A stretch of DNA of 64,000 bases from Acetobacter sp. UBA5411 (GTDB lineage: Bacteria; Pseudomonadota; Alphaproteobacteria; Acetobacterales; Acetobacteraceae): assembly GCF_002409645.1 (NCBI RefSeq), contig NZ_DHNR01000034.1, positions 108,233 to 172,232 on the forward strand, read 5' to 3'. The translations under genes and the position numbers were made by a program. Positions 41,435 through 50,090 of this stretch are shown here, in pieces; within the stretch, counting starts at the first letter, position 1; each line of letters opens with the position of its first letter. Below the pieces are notes generated by a model. It was given only the letters and a program-made list of their open reading frames with translations, was not told the origin of the DNA and searched no databases.

Positions 41435-44400
41435 TCACTTCCCGCGCGTCTGACACGTCATCTCTGTCTCACCGACCAGATTCCCTCCAGAATTGCACGA
41501 CACAGTCGCCTCAGCCGTAACCTTGTCGTCTTTCTCCGCCGGCTTCACAACAGGATTAACAGCAGCCGTCGCAATGACACCCGGATTTTGACTGAGCGGC
41601 GTCGTTCCATAAACGCTTGTCTGATCGTCGGGTTTTACGACAACCGTAGCCGGCGTTACAGTCCACGACCCACTCTGATAGCTGATCGTGTAATTGCCCA
41701 GGCCAGTCCCGGTCGCCCCGGAAGCCGTCGTCGCATAAACCCCAACCCCGCTCTGCACCGTATGCCCGGTATAGACATTCACCGAAGTCACACGATCCCC
41801 GTTCACCAGCCCGTTCACCGTCCATCCCGGCAGTTCAGCCTGTTGCCCGTAAACGGATGTCCCGTTCCCCGCAATCACAGTCAGCGCAGCAGGATCAACA
41901 GTCAGAGTGCCGCTCTGGTAAGAAATCGAGTAATTACCAAGTCCTTTACCAGACGCATCGCTTGCAACGATCCCATACTGACCGACCCCGGAAGCGCCCG
42001 TCGCCGCAGTCGTCAGTCGCACAGCCGAAATCGTATCGCCATTGACCAGACCGCTCGCGCTGAAGCCGGTCGTGCCAAGGGTCGGGTTCTGACCATACGT
42101 TGATGACTGGTTCAGAGCCGTTACGATCAACGCCGCCGGATCGATCGTCAGCGTGCCGCTCTTATACGTGACGTCATAATTGCTCAGGCCCGTTCCCGTC
42201 GCATTGCTCGCATCGATCGCATAATCGCCGATCGAGGAAGCCGCCGTCGCTTTCGTTGTCAGATCAACACCTGAAACCGCGTCGCCATTGACCAGACCGC
42301 TTGTGCTGAATCCGGCAGTCTTCGGCGCCTGACCATACGTCGATACAGCATCATTGGCGACAACAGTCAGCGTCGCGGGCGTGACGTTCCACGATCCGTT
42401 TTCATAGTCGATCGCATAATTCCCCAGGCCCGTGCCTACGGCATTAGAAGCGGTCGTCACATACGACCCGACCCCCGAAGCCCCGGTCACGGGCTGATTC
42501 ACAGAGACACCTGAGACAGTATCGCCATTCACTAGCCCGGCAACGCTATACCCGGCGGAGGATGGTGTCGTTCCATACACACTCGAACCACTCCCAGCCG
42601 TCACCGTCAGCGGCGCGGGCGTGATCGTCAGCGTTCCCGGCTGATACGCAATCGTGTAATTTCCCAGGCCCGTGCCAACCGCATCGGAGGCGTTGAGCGC
42701 ATACTGCCCCACGCTGGACTGCGCGGTCGCCGGGGTTGACAACGTGACACTATCGACAGTGTCTCCGTTCGCCAGGCCGGTTGCGGTAAAGCCGTATCCG
42801 CCCGCCGTCTGACCATATTCGACCGAACCACTGCCGGCCTTGACCGTCAGCATCTGCGGCGTGATTGACCAATCCCCCGCGACATACTGCACATTGTAAT
42901 TGCCCAGACCCGACCCGGTCGCCCCCGAAGCATTGACCGCATAATGACCAACGGCTGAGGTTGACGAAGCAGTGTTGTCAACAGATACGGCCGCGACCGT
43001 ATCGCCATTGACCAGCCCAGAGACTTTGTAACCGGGCGTGGACACAGCCTCACCATACACGGACGTTCCGCTCCCAGCGGTCACCGTCAGGGTGGCGGGA
43101 TCGATGGTCAAAGTGCCCGGCTGATAAGCAATCGTGTAATTCCCCAAGCCATACCCGACCGCGCCCGAAGCCGTGATCCCGTATGTCCCGACCCCGCTCG
43201 CGCCGGTTGCTGAGGTCGAAAGATTGACCCCGGAGATCGTGTCGCCGTTGATCAGACCATTCGCCGTGAAAGCCGTCGTGCCGAGCGAGGGCGTCTGGCC
43301 GTAAGTGCCGCTCTGGTCATTAGCAATGACAGTCAGCGCGGCCGGATCGATCGTCAGCGTGCCCGGCTGATACACGACAATATAATTGCTGATCCCCGTG
43401 CCTGTTGCCCCAGACGCGGTGATGTCATACGTGCCGACACGACTGCCCTTGGTCGCGATCGTGGACAGGTTCACGCCCGAAACGGAATCGCTATTGAGCA
43501 GGCCGGAAACCGTGTATCCAGCCCCCGACACGTCCGGCGCCTGACCATACGTTGATGTCGCATTGCCGGCCTTGATCGTCAGGGACGCATAGTCGATCGA
43601 GACATTCGCGCGATAGACTGTCTGATGCCACGGCGCGGTCACCCCCTCAGCCCAGGTCGCATAAGCGTTGCCCGCTTTGCTCTGGGTATAGCCGTGCCAC
43701 GGGCCGATCCCAGCCAGGGCAGACGTCGTATCGATCCCGTCTGAAGCCGTCGCCGTGACCGTCTTCGGAGCGGTTACGGTAGCGGAACCATACGTCTCAT
43801 GAGCATTTCCCGTGCCTGTCACAACGATATAAGGCAGCGCCGACAACACTTTGTATGGCGCCCCAGTCACCCACGATCCTGACAGATACGCCTGGCCCTG
43901 GGCAAACTGTTCAGTCGTCAGGCCATTGATATTGATGACATACGTGTATTGATCGACCTTCCCGATCGCCGTCTTCGTGCCGGTCGTTGTCGTATCGAAG
44001 TAACCGTCAGACGCCCCCGGATTCCCCACACGCACGCCAGCAAAACCGCCGATCTGGCTGGTCTGGCCGGTGACGAGGCCCGTTGCATACGTGTCCGAAA
44101 CCGTGCCTGCACCCCATTTCCCGATCAGCCCGCCGGTGTAAGCGTTGACAAGCCCCGTCGCCGCCCCGGTCGAATATGCTTGAGAGACGGACGCTTCATT
44201 ATCCCCGATCAGCCCGCCGGCATAGCCCATGGTGTCAGCAGAACCCGACGCCGAGGCCGCGCCCGTCGCATACGAGACGCTGATCCCGGCCGCATTTTTA
44301 CCGACCAGGCCACCGGCCACACCGCCCACACCTGCGGTTGCATCCCCGATCGCGATCGCTTTTGTGACAACCCCGTAATTACTTCCAGCCAGACCACCCA

Positions 44401-46678
44401 CGGTCGCGCCATCGCCAGCGACAACGTCACCAGACGCGCGGACATTGGTCATTGCGTTTGATTGACCAGCAAGCCCGCCGGCCATTGCCTTCGTGCCTGC
44501 GGTGACGGAGCCTGTTGCAATAGAATCAGTAATCGCGCCAGATGTGAATCCCACCAGACCGCCGACCTTGACGCTGCTCCCCGATGCGGTGACGTTGCCC
44601 GATGCGGATGACCCTGACACATCGCCTGTCATATAACCCACAAGGCCGCCGACATACGAACTGGCAACCGTGGAAATCACGTTACCAGAAGCAGAGGAAT
44701 CAATAACGGAATAACCCGTTCCAGCAAGCCCGCCGGCATAGGGTGATCCATCCAACGCATAGACATTGCCGGACGCAGTCGAGCGCTTGATCGTCGCGGT
44801 TCCCGTCGCTGAACCACCGCTCAGACCCCCAGCGTAATAGCCATATACGGTCGCAGACGAATGGGAATCACGCACGATGCCGTTATTCTGACCAACAATG
44901 CCGCCGACATAGGACGTGGTCGGGCCACCGCGCCCGTCGATGATGCCGGACACTGAGATGTTGGCGATTGTGCCAGAAGAAATGCCGAACAAACCGCTTG
45001 CTGCATGGCTTGTATCATGCACATTCAGATTGCTGACAGAGTGACCAAGGCCGTCGAAAATCCCAGCAAAACGGCCTGTGTGGGCGATGGGCGTGAACGC
45101 GGCTCCCGCATTATCAACGTCTCCAGCCAAGGCGTAATTGTTCGTGATGTAACCGTCGCCAATGCTGTTCAGACCACCAAGCCCCCAGACCAAAGTGTAA
45201 GCCGCGCCATTCACGCTCAGAGAACCGGCGTTCTGGGTCGCGTATGTCAACGACCCACCTGGATTGAAAATATCATCCCCACCTGTCTTGATCACGACGG
45301 CACCAGAATCATTCACAGTGATCGGCGCATTCACATTCACATTGCGATAAGCGTCGAGCGTGAGCGTCGCTTTCCCTGACCACGCAATCCCGGCATTGAC
45401 GTTGATGTCACCATTGCCGCCGGCAACCGTTCCTGCACCGGACGTTCCAGACGCAGTCGTCTGTTCAGTGACATTCGTGCCGGCGTTCAAGGCAGTCTGA
45501 ATCGTCGAAGCGGCATCGGAATCAATCGTCAGATCATCAGGGTCTGTGAGCCATGTTCCGCCATGGCCTGCATCGACAGTAAGCCGCCCGTTCTTGACGT
45601 GATGACCGGACGTCTCGATCAGGCCCGCGCCCTTGCCCCCTGCGGTCAGCCTTGCACCGCTTGCCAGCGTAACGGTCTGTGCCAGATCGCGGCCATGCCC
45701 TGATGTGCCGACGAGAATGGTTCCGCCAGGCCGGCCCGACACCCGTGCCCCCGCATCCATGACGGCGTCAGATGCGACAGTCACATTATGACCATTTGCG
45801 ACGATCTTCCCGCCGGAGCCATCCGCGTTATGGGCCGTCACCTCGCCGCCGACATCGACAGTGCCATCAGCGGCCGTCAGGTAAACTTCCCCATCCACTT
45901 CCTTCGTGCCAGTCGCCTGAATCGCGCCGGTATGGTTCCCGCCGAGCGCATAGACATTCCCATGCGCTGATGCCAGTTCAACGACCGCCGCCTGAATCCG
46001 GCCCGCGTTCGTGACATCACCTTTGCCCGTCGATCCTGCGGCAACGTAAATCCCAGACGGCCCGCCACTCTCACTCAGGACAACGGAATCTGCCGCGAGC
46101 ATGGCCGCAGTCCGATGCCCGGTTACGATGACGCCCTCGTTCGTCACGCTCTGACCGATGAGAACGACATTCCCGTCTTTGGCCTTGATCGTGCCTTTGT
46201 TGACGACAGCGCCTGCGGATTTACCCGAAGCAGTCATAGACCCGCCGCGCATAAACTGGGCATTGTCGATGTCTCGGGTCGATGCCACGAACGACCCATT
46301 CGTGACAACCTGACCGCCTGGCCCGACAACGATCCCGTTCGGGTTTATCAAGAAGACAGAACCTGTTGCTCCGAGATGCCCGTCGATCTGGCTCATCTGA
46401 CCGCCGGTGACCCGATTCATTGTCGCGCCTGAGCCGTTGTTAAACTGCACAGAATTGCCAGAACCGATTGAGAATCCGCGCCAGTCAATAACACCCCGCG
46501 CCGAGGACTGGTTAATGGTCATCTGGTCGCCGTGGGTGGTGATCTGGCCCGCGCCGGCAACGAACGAGCCGTCAGTTGGCAGGGTGCCGGCGAATGCGAT
46601 AGACGCACGCACAGAACACAGAGCAGTTGAGACGAGGAACGCTGCAAAAATGCGATTACGTTTGTGTGCGTTTGACAT
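41435..46678 (-). CDS. TpsA filamentous-haemagglutinin-type exoprotein with GLUG and MBG repeats
   Basis: 1747-residue secreted adhesin-like protein of two-partner secretion. A long signal peptide (to about residue 30) precedes the TPS domain, with GSVFLINPNGIVVGPGGQV near residue 110. The middle contains many GLUG-type motifs (YVGGIVGQNNG, AGGLAGTG and similar). The C-terminal 700 residues hold eight MBG-type repeats of about 80 residues, each starting LTV-AG-G-S-YG and ending GTLTI-PA. The last 24 residues contain two Cys 13 residues apart (CNSGG...EMTC). In some TpsA proteins a C-terminal disulfide loop keeps the protein on the cell; here this is inference. The partner TpsB lies 8 kb away rather than adjacent. 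Confidence 0.9.
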   Translation of the reverse strand: MSNAHKRNRIFAAFLVSTALCSVRASIAFAGTLPTDGSFVAGAGQITTHGDQMTINQSSARGVIDWRGFSIGSGNSVQFNNGSGATMNRVTGGQMSQIDGHLGATGSVFLINPNGIVVGPGGQVVTNGSFVASTRDIDNAQFMRGGSMTASGKSAGAVVNKGTIKAKDGNVVLIGQSVTNEGVIVTGHRTAAMLAADSVVLSESGGPSGIYVAAGSTGKGDVTNAGRIQAAVVELASAHGNVYALGGNHTGAIQATGTKEVDGEVYLTAADGTVDVGGEVTAHNADGSGGKIVANGHNVTVASDAVMDAGARVSGRPGGTILVGTSGHGRDLAQTVTLASGARLTAGGKGAGLIETSGHHVKNGRLTVDAGHGGTWLTDPDDLTIDSDAASTIQTALNAGTNVTEQTTASGTSGAGTVAGGNGDINVNAGIAWSGKATLTLDAYRNVNVNAPITVNDSGAVVIKTGGDDIFNPGGSLTYATQNAGSLSVNGAAYTLVWGLGGLNSIGDGYITNNYALAGDVDNAGAAFTPIAHTGRFAGIFDGLGHSVSNLNVHDTSHAASGLFGISSGTIANISVSGIIDGRGGPTTSYVGGIVGQNNGIVRDSHSSATVYGYYAGGLSGGSATGTATIKRSTASGNVYALDGSPYAGGLAGTGYSVIDSSASGNVISTVASSYVGGLVGYMTGDVSGSSASGNVTASGSSVKVGGLVGFTSGAITDSIATGSVTAGTKAMAGGLAGQSNAMTNVRASGDVVAGDGATVGGLAGSNYGVVTKAIAIGDATAGVGGVAGGLVGKNAAGISVSYATGAASASGSADTMGYAGGLIGDNEASVSQAYSTGAATGLVNAYTGGLIGKWGAGTVSDTYATGLVTGQTSQIGGFAGVRVGNPGASDGYFDTTTTGTKTAIGKVDQYTYVININGLTTEQFAQGQAYLSGSWVTGAPYKVLSALPYIVVTGTGNAHETYGSATVTAPKTVTATASDGIDTTSALAGIGPWHGYTQSKAGNAYATWAEGVTAPWHQTVYRANVSIDYASLTIKAGNATSTYGQAPDVSGAGYTVSGLLNSDSVSGVNLSTIATKGSRVGTYDITASGATGTGISNYIVVYQPGTLTIDPAALTVIANDQSGTYGQTPSLGTTAFTANGLINGDTISGVNLSTSATGASGVGTYGITASGAVGYGLGNYTIAYQPGTLTIDPATLTVTAGSGTSVYGEAVSTPGYKVSGLVNGDTVAAVSVDNTASSTSAVGHYAVNASGATGSGLGNYNVQYVAGDWSITPQMLTVKAGSGSVEYGQTAGGYGFTATGLANGDTVDSVTLSTPATAQSSVGQYALNASDAVGTGLGNYTIAYQPGTLTITPAPLTVTAGSGSSVYGTTPSSAGYSVAGLVNGDTVSGVSVNQPVTGASGVGSYVTTASNAVGTGLGNYAIDYENGSWNVTPATLTVVANDAVSTYGQAPKTAGFSTSGLVNGDAVSGVDLTTKATAASSIGDYAIDASNATGTGLSNYDVTYKSGTLTIDPAALIVTALNQSSTYGQNPTLGTTGFSASGLVNGDTISAVRLTTAATGASGVGQYGIVASDASGKGLGNYSISYQSGTLTVDPAALTVIAGNGTSVYGQQAELPGWTVNGLVNGDRVTSVNVYTGHTVQSGVGVYATTASGATGTGLGNYTISYQSGSWTVTPATVVVKPDDQTSVYGTTPLSQNPGVIATAAVNPVVKPAEKDDKVTAEATVSCNSGGNLVGETEMTCQTRGK
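41560..43600 (-). repeat. tandem MBG-repeat coding region
   Basis: About eight imperfect direct repeats of roughly 240 bp inside the exoprotein gene, each encoding a unit such as LTVTAGSGTSVYG...GLVNGDTV...GTGLGNY. DNA identity between neighbours is high enough for recombination to change copy number. Confidence 0.85.
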
Positions 46679-46682
46679 TGCT

Positions 46683-46886
46683 TCATACTTTCTCGTTTGA
46701 GTTGTTTTCTGTTCTGCTGTCCTGATCGACGCGCCATTTTCGGATTTTGCGTTTGATGATGTCGCTGATCTCCGGCTTCAGGTCGCGCGGCACAAATCGA
46801 CGTAAATCAACCCAGCCCTCAGCAATCTTCTTTGCGCGATACGCTGCACACGAAGCAGAACGATCTGGTCTTGCGTCTTTCGTCAT
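46683..46886 (-). CDS. small basic protein
   Basis: 67 residues. DRSASCAAYRAKKIAEGWVDLRRFVPRDLKPEISDIIKRKIRKW is basic and resembles small plasmid-borne proteins with a ribbon-helix-helix look, though the family is not certain. Its ATG overlaps the stop of the upstream gene (ATGA), and its stop lies four bases before the exoprotein start. It may be a regulator or a chaperone for the exoprotein operon. Confidence 0.65.
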   Translation of the reverse strand: MTKDARPDRSASCAAYRAKKIAEGWVDLRRFVPRDLKPEISDIIKRKIRKWRVDQDSRTENNSNEKV

Positions 46887-47143
46887 TGTGCAAACTCCAG
46901 TCGGCCCGGCGATTGCATATCCGTGCCGATCGCCATTCCGGCAGGCGCGGTCGGAAGCCCTGATGCGGCGATTGCGCTTTCAGCAAATTGATGAAGCGTC
47001 TTGCTTACGCTGTTCAGTGTCTGAATCGGCACTGGCACAGAGGCGCCGAGACCGACTTGATTCATGACATTGACTGCCGGGCTGACAGCAGACAGAAACA
47101 GCGTGCCTGCGGCTATGTTCAGTCCTGTTTTGATGATTTTCAT
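46883..47143 (-). CDS. small exported or membrane protein
   Basis: 86 residues. The N-terminus MKIIKTGLNIAAGTLFLSAVSPAVNVMN looks like a signal peptide or a single membrane helix. The rest is Ala/Ser/Pro-rich. No family is recognised. It is coupled to the next gene by a four-base overlap and lies twelve bases after the gene at 47156, so it is part of the same minus-strand operon. Confidence 0.65.
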   Translation of the reverse strand: MKIIKTGLNIAAGTLFLSAVSPAVNVMNQVGLGASVPVPIQTLNSVSKTLHQFAESAIAASGLPTAPAGMAIGTDMQSPGRLEFAQ

Positions 47144-47155
47144 TGTCGTGACCTT

Positions 47156-47782
47156 TCAGTAATCGCGTTCGCGCTTGCCCCAACGGCGCGTCACATCGCG
47201 AGGAGGCAGAGCAAGAAGGAAGCGGATAACGGGAGACGTTGATGTCCACGCGAAGGCGAGGCGGATCACAAAAAAAGCGACCGTGCCGGCGAGCAGGAGA
47301 AAATAGGGCGACTGTGCCTGGAGCCATCGATTTAGCTGATCATCTGGCACGTTGACGTAACCCTCGCACGCCATCCCCAGATAAAGACCAACTCCGAACA
47401 GGATCGCACCGCACGCCCATTGCGTAGTTTGCGCGTTATCAAGTTTTGCATCGGCACGTTTTTCAAGCGCTTGCTCGATCGTAGTCGCAATTCGTGCCGA
47501 CACGGTCTGAGCCAATTCAGTCGTGCGCGTCTCAAGACGTGCCTGCGCCGCTGCCTCACTTCGCGTCTGGGCATCATTAAAATCACTAATCGCTCTACCC
47601 GCTGACAACGCGAGTTCAGCGGACAGTTTCTCGATCTGCGAAGTAACGTGTTCCGTGATAAGAAGGCGAACGACTTCTGGATCGTCGGGGCTTAATCCTG
47701 ACGCGCCCACAGCAGCCCAAGCGCGATTGCGAGCATCGGGATCAACGGAGAGGGCTGCGGCAGTGTCGTTGAAAATGGTCAT
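47156..47782 (-). CDS. membrane protein with coiled-coil N-terminus
   Basis: 208 residues. Residues 30-115 are a long Ala/Glu/Arg-rich coiled coil. Two membrane helices follow (TQWACGAILFGVGLYLGMAC and SPYFLLLAGTVAFFVIRLAFAW), then a short basic tail (RRWGKRERDY). The layout suits a membrane anchor for a cytoplasmic assembly, for example for the ParA-like ATPase encoded just upstream. No named family is assigned. Confidence 0.7.
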   Translation of the reverse strand: MTIFNDTAAALSVDPDARNRAWAAVGASGLSPDDPEVVRLLITEHVTSQIEKLSAELALSAGRAISDFNDAQTRSEAAAQARLETRTTELAQTVSARIATTIEQALEKRADAKLDNAQTTQWACGAILFGVGLYLGMACEGYVNVPDDQLNRWLQAQSPYFLLLAGTVAFFVIRLAFAWTSTSPVIRFLLALPPRDVTRRWGKRERDY

Positions 47783-47797
47783 TGCATCATCCTCCCA

Positions 47798-48562
47798 TCA
47801 CAGACCGAGAAAGCCGGCGGCCGGGTCGATCGCCTTGCGGAATCCGCGCAGGAATTGCGATGCGATCGTGCGTTCAGTGATCGTCAATTCGGGATGCCGC
47901 GCACAGTCAGAATATTTCAGATTGAGCGCGTTCAGTTTTGCCCGCGCCCCGACCTGCATCGCGGGCATGGAGACTTCGATACCGCCCGCAGCCAGAAGCC
48001 GATCGCGACCTTTGCCGTAGCGCCGTTCGCCATTCACGTCGAAGCCAAACCAGTAAGGAAAATCGGACTTCATGTCGCGGCTCTCACGCATATTCAGAAC
48101 AGCGACATGGTCAACGGAATCAGTTCCGAATGCGCTCATGTATTGACCAACGCTTTGTGCGCTTTCAATTTCGTTGTCGATAACATGCACCAAGGTCAAA
48201 CGAACACCGTTCTCGGCGAGTGCGGCAAGGAATCCCTCGACCTGTTCCCCGTCGCCGTTGTCAACGATCTTGCTGATCTCAAAACGAGAGCCGCCGGGGA
48301 GATCGTGCAGAATCACATCCGCGTCCGAGGCAATCGAATTGAGAAGCGTGACACGCTCTGCGTCCTGGCGCAGATCATAGAAATTGACGCCGGCATCGTG
48401 ATAGACGCGCACCAGTCCGCCGATCTGGCCGTCAGCGTCGAAAATCGCGGCCCTCGCGTTGCGTTCACGATAGATGTCGGTCATCAGGCGAGAGAAGGTT
48501 GTTTTACCAACGCCGCCTTTTCCTGAGACGACGAGGACGAGACGTTTTGCTTTGTCTCCCAT
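47798..48562 (-). CDS. ParA/MinD-type ATPase (StbB/partition-like)
   Basis: 254 residues from MGDKAKRLVLVVSGKGGVGKTT, with AGGAG nine bases before the start. The deviant Walker A motif GKGGVGKTT lies near residue 14 and the A'-type segment AAIFDADGQIGGL follows. VILHDLPGGS corresponds to Walker B. Related ATPases segregate plasmids or position conjugation machinery. It is preceded by a helix-turn-helix protein gene, like StbA-StbB or ParA-ParB pairs. The same transcript probably continues to the giant exoprotein. Confidence 0.85.
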   Translation of the reverse strand: MGDKAKRLVLVVSGKGGVGKTTFSRLMTDIYRERNARAAIFDADGQIGGLVRVYHDAGVNFYDLRQDAERVTLLNSIASDADVILHDLPGGSRFEISKIVDNGDGEQVEGFLAALAENGVRLTLVHVIDNEIESAQSVGQYMSAFGTDSVDHVAVLNMRESRDMKSDFPYWFGFDVNGERRYGKGRDRLLAAGGIEVSMPAMQVGARAKLNALNLKYSDCARHPELTITERTIASQFLRGFRKAIDPAAGFLGL

Positions 48563-48738
48563 TTTTACACACTCCTGTTCCTTTGGAACGCGATCCGCAT
48601 TCCCTAGAAACATTATAGTGTGCATTTTTGAAAACGACGGATCGGTGCGCGATCGGGTGCGTCAACGAGACACAAAAAAAGCGAAACCGGGGAAGCCCAG
48701 TTCCGCCTTCAATAACGACAAACGCCGCTGATAACGTG

Positions 48739-49245
48739 TTAAGCGTCCAGGGCGGGCGGTTTACGTGACGTGAATCCGGACATGGATGGTGAAGCAGATT
48801 GTGCGGGCGCGGAATCAGGTTTCGGGCGCGACGCCTGTTGTGCGCTGGAATCCACTTTTGAATCGGGGGTGGAATTCTGGACGCGAGAATCTGGCGTGGC
48901 GCGTGTGGCGCGGGGAGCGACTTGGCCTTCTGAATCCGGTTTCGGTTTGCGTGCCGTGCGAGGACGAGAGCCGCCGCGCAATTCCCTGGCAACACGTTTC
49001 ATATAGGTTGCAAACGTGCCGGCGCTGATGTCGATGCCGCGCTTTGTCAGCATGTCACAGATTTCGGAATCCGTGCGACCGTCCTGCTTCATTTTCAGGA
49101 GCGGTTCGTAAATCTGTTTAATGACGTCATAGACAGTCTGCGGTTTGTGCGACAGCCATTCTTCATGTTCCTTCGCGAGGTCTGCTGTCAGTTCCTCGAC
49201 CGTCATTGTCAGATTCACTGCTGATCGTTTTACTGCTCTTGCCAT
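48739..49245 (-). CDS. DNA-binding protein, StbA/MobC-like, partner of the ParA-type ATPase
   Basis: 168 residues. KPQTVYDVIKQIYEPLLKMKQDGRTDSEICDMLTKRGIDISAGTFATYMKRV is a helix-turn-helix of the kind found in plasmid stability and mobilisation proteins. The C-terminal half is a disordered Pro/Asp/Ser-rich tail with repeated KPDS or TPDS. It is the first gene of the leftward operon. A -10-like TATACT (minus strand, 49295-49300) lies about 50 bases upstream. It likely binds DNA between itself and the relaxase gene. Confidence 0.7.
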   Translation of the reverse strand: MARAVKRSAVNLTMTVEELTADLAKEHEEWLSHKPQTVYDVIKQIYEPLLKMKQDGRTDSEICDMLTKRGIDISAGTFATYMKRVARELRGGSRPRTARKPKPDSEGQVAPRATRATPDSRVQNSTPDSKVDSSAQQASRPKPDSAPAQSASPSMSGFTSRKPPALDA

Positions 49246-50090
49246 GACAAAAATTCCCTGTTGCTGATTAAGAAGGCTGATGCCTTAGATTGATAGTATA
49301 ACGTAATCACGCATCTTTATCAGACATTGACGACTGCTGCGCCAAAAACGTCACACTGTCTGCATGTCCATGCTGCATCTCAGATCGAGAACGATAGACA
49401 GAAACGAAAACAGAAAGAAGCCTTGATTCCGTAATTTCAGTTTCGTTCAAAACGCAGAATCATCTCTGTAAAAATCATCATTCTGTTCCTTATCTATTAC
49501 CTCAACATTCACACAAATCTCTCATTCACAATTCCATCTCTCATCTCCCATTTTCTCTCATAATTTACAGACAGATATGATTACAGAATACAGTCACGAA
49601 AACGAAACCCTTAAACAACATAAAAGATAGAATAATTTAGCAACACACCACGCATCTTCGACGCCCGCAAGAACTCGGAACGGCGGTAAACCGCCATTCC
49701 TTCGTGAAAATGTCGGGAACAATCTTGACGATTGCCCGACAGGATTCCCCGTTTCGGGAAACAAGTCTGGATACGAAAAATACGCACGTTCAGGACGGAA
49801 TCAGATCACGCTTCAGGAACGGCCATCTTCGCGTTTCAGGACAATAAATCTAAATACGAAAATCCTCTCGGGGGTTGAGACGTGGGCAACAATTCCCGGC
49901 TGCCGCCGGAATCCGGCTCCGTCACACCCCATTATTTTCCCGACTCGATTCCGCGCAGAACGAAACTCATATCCGCGATTATCCGCCGTTTTCATTCGTG
50001 ATCGGAATCCTTTCCCGTCAGGAACCGGAAACTTTCATGAATCGGAACTAAAATAAGTGAACAGATACACCCATCAGGGAACACAACATC
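49246..50090. other. divergent intergenic region, likely origin of transfer and control sites
   Basis: Non-coding region between the leftward ParA operon and the rightward relaxase gene. It holds the presumed leftward promoter near 49300, an A/T- and CTC-rich tract (49480-49640), the hairpin cluster at 49677-49760, and a decayed hairpin module with GGCTGCCGCCGG at 49898. Relaxase genes commonly lie next to their origin of transfer, so the oriT is expected here, but no nick site was identified. Confidence 0.55.
49677..49760. repeat. three adjacent hairpins (box copy J and GTCGGG/CCCGAC stem)
   Basis: First, a stem around GGCGG-TAAA-CCGCC, extended by GGAA/TTCC with one mismatch on each side. 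It contains the GGCGGTAAACCGCCATTCC variant of the recurring box. Second, GTCGGG..CAATC pairs with GATTG.CCCGAC (49712-49740). Third, a weak CCCCG/CGGG stem lies at 49747-49757. Candidate oriT structure or a small word array. Confidence 0.65.

Noticed and set aside
41560..43600. Tandem repeats in the exoprotein as a separate repeat element
   Set aside because: They are in frame, encode MBG-type domains and fit the gene; listed only as an internal repeat.
45005..46700. Plus-strand frames opposite the exoprotein gene
   Set aside because: Long open frames on the antisense strand of a GC-rich repetitive gene are expected by chance; they have no ribosome sites or family motifs.
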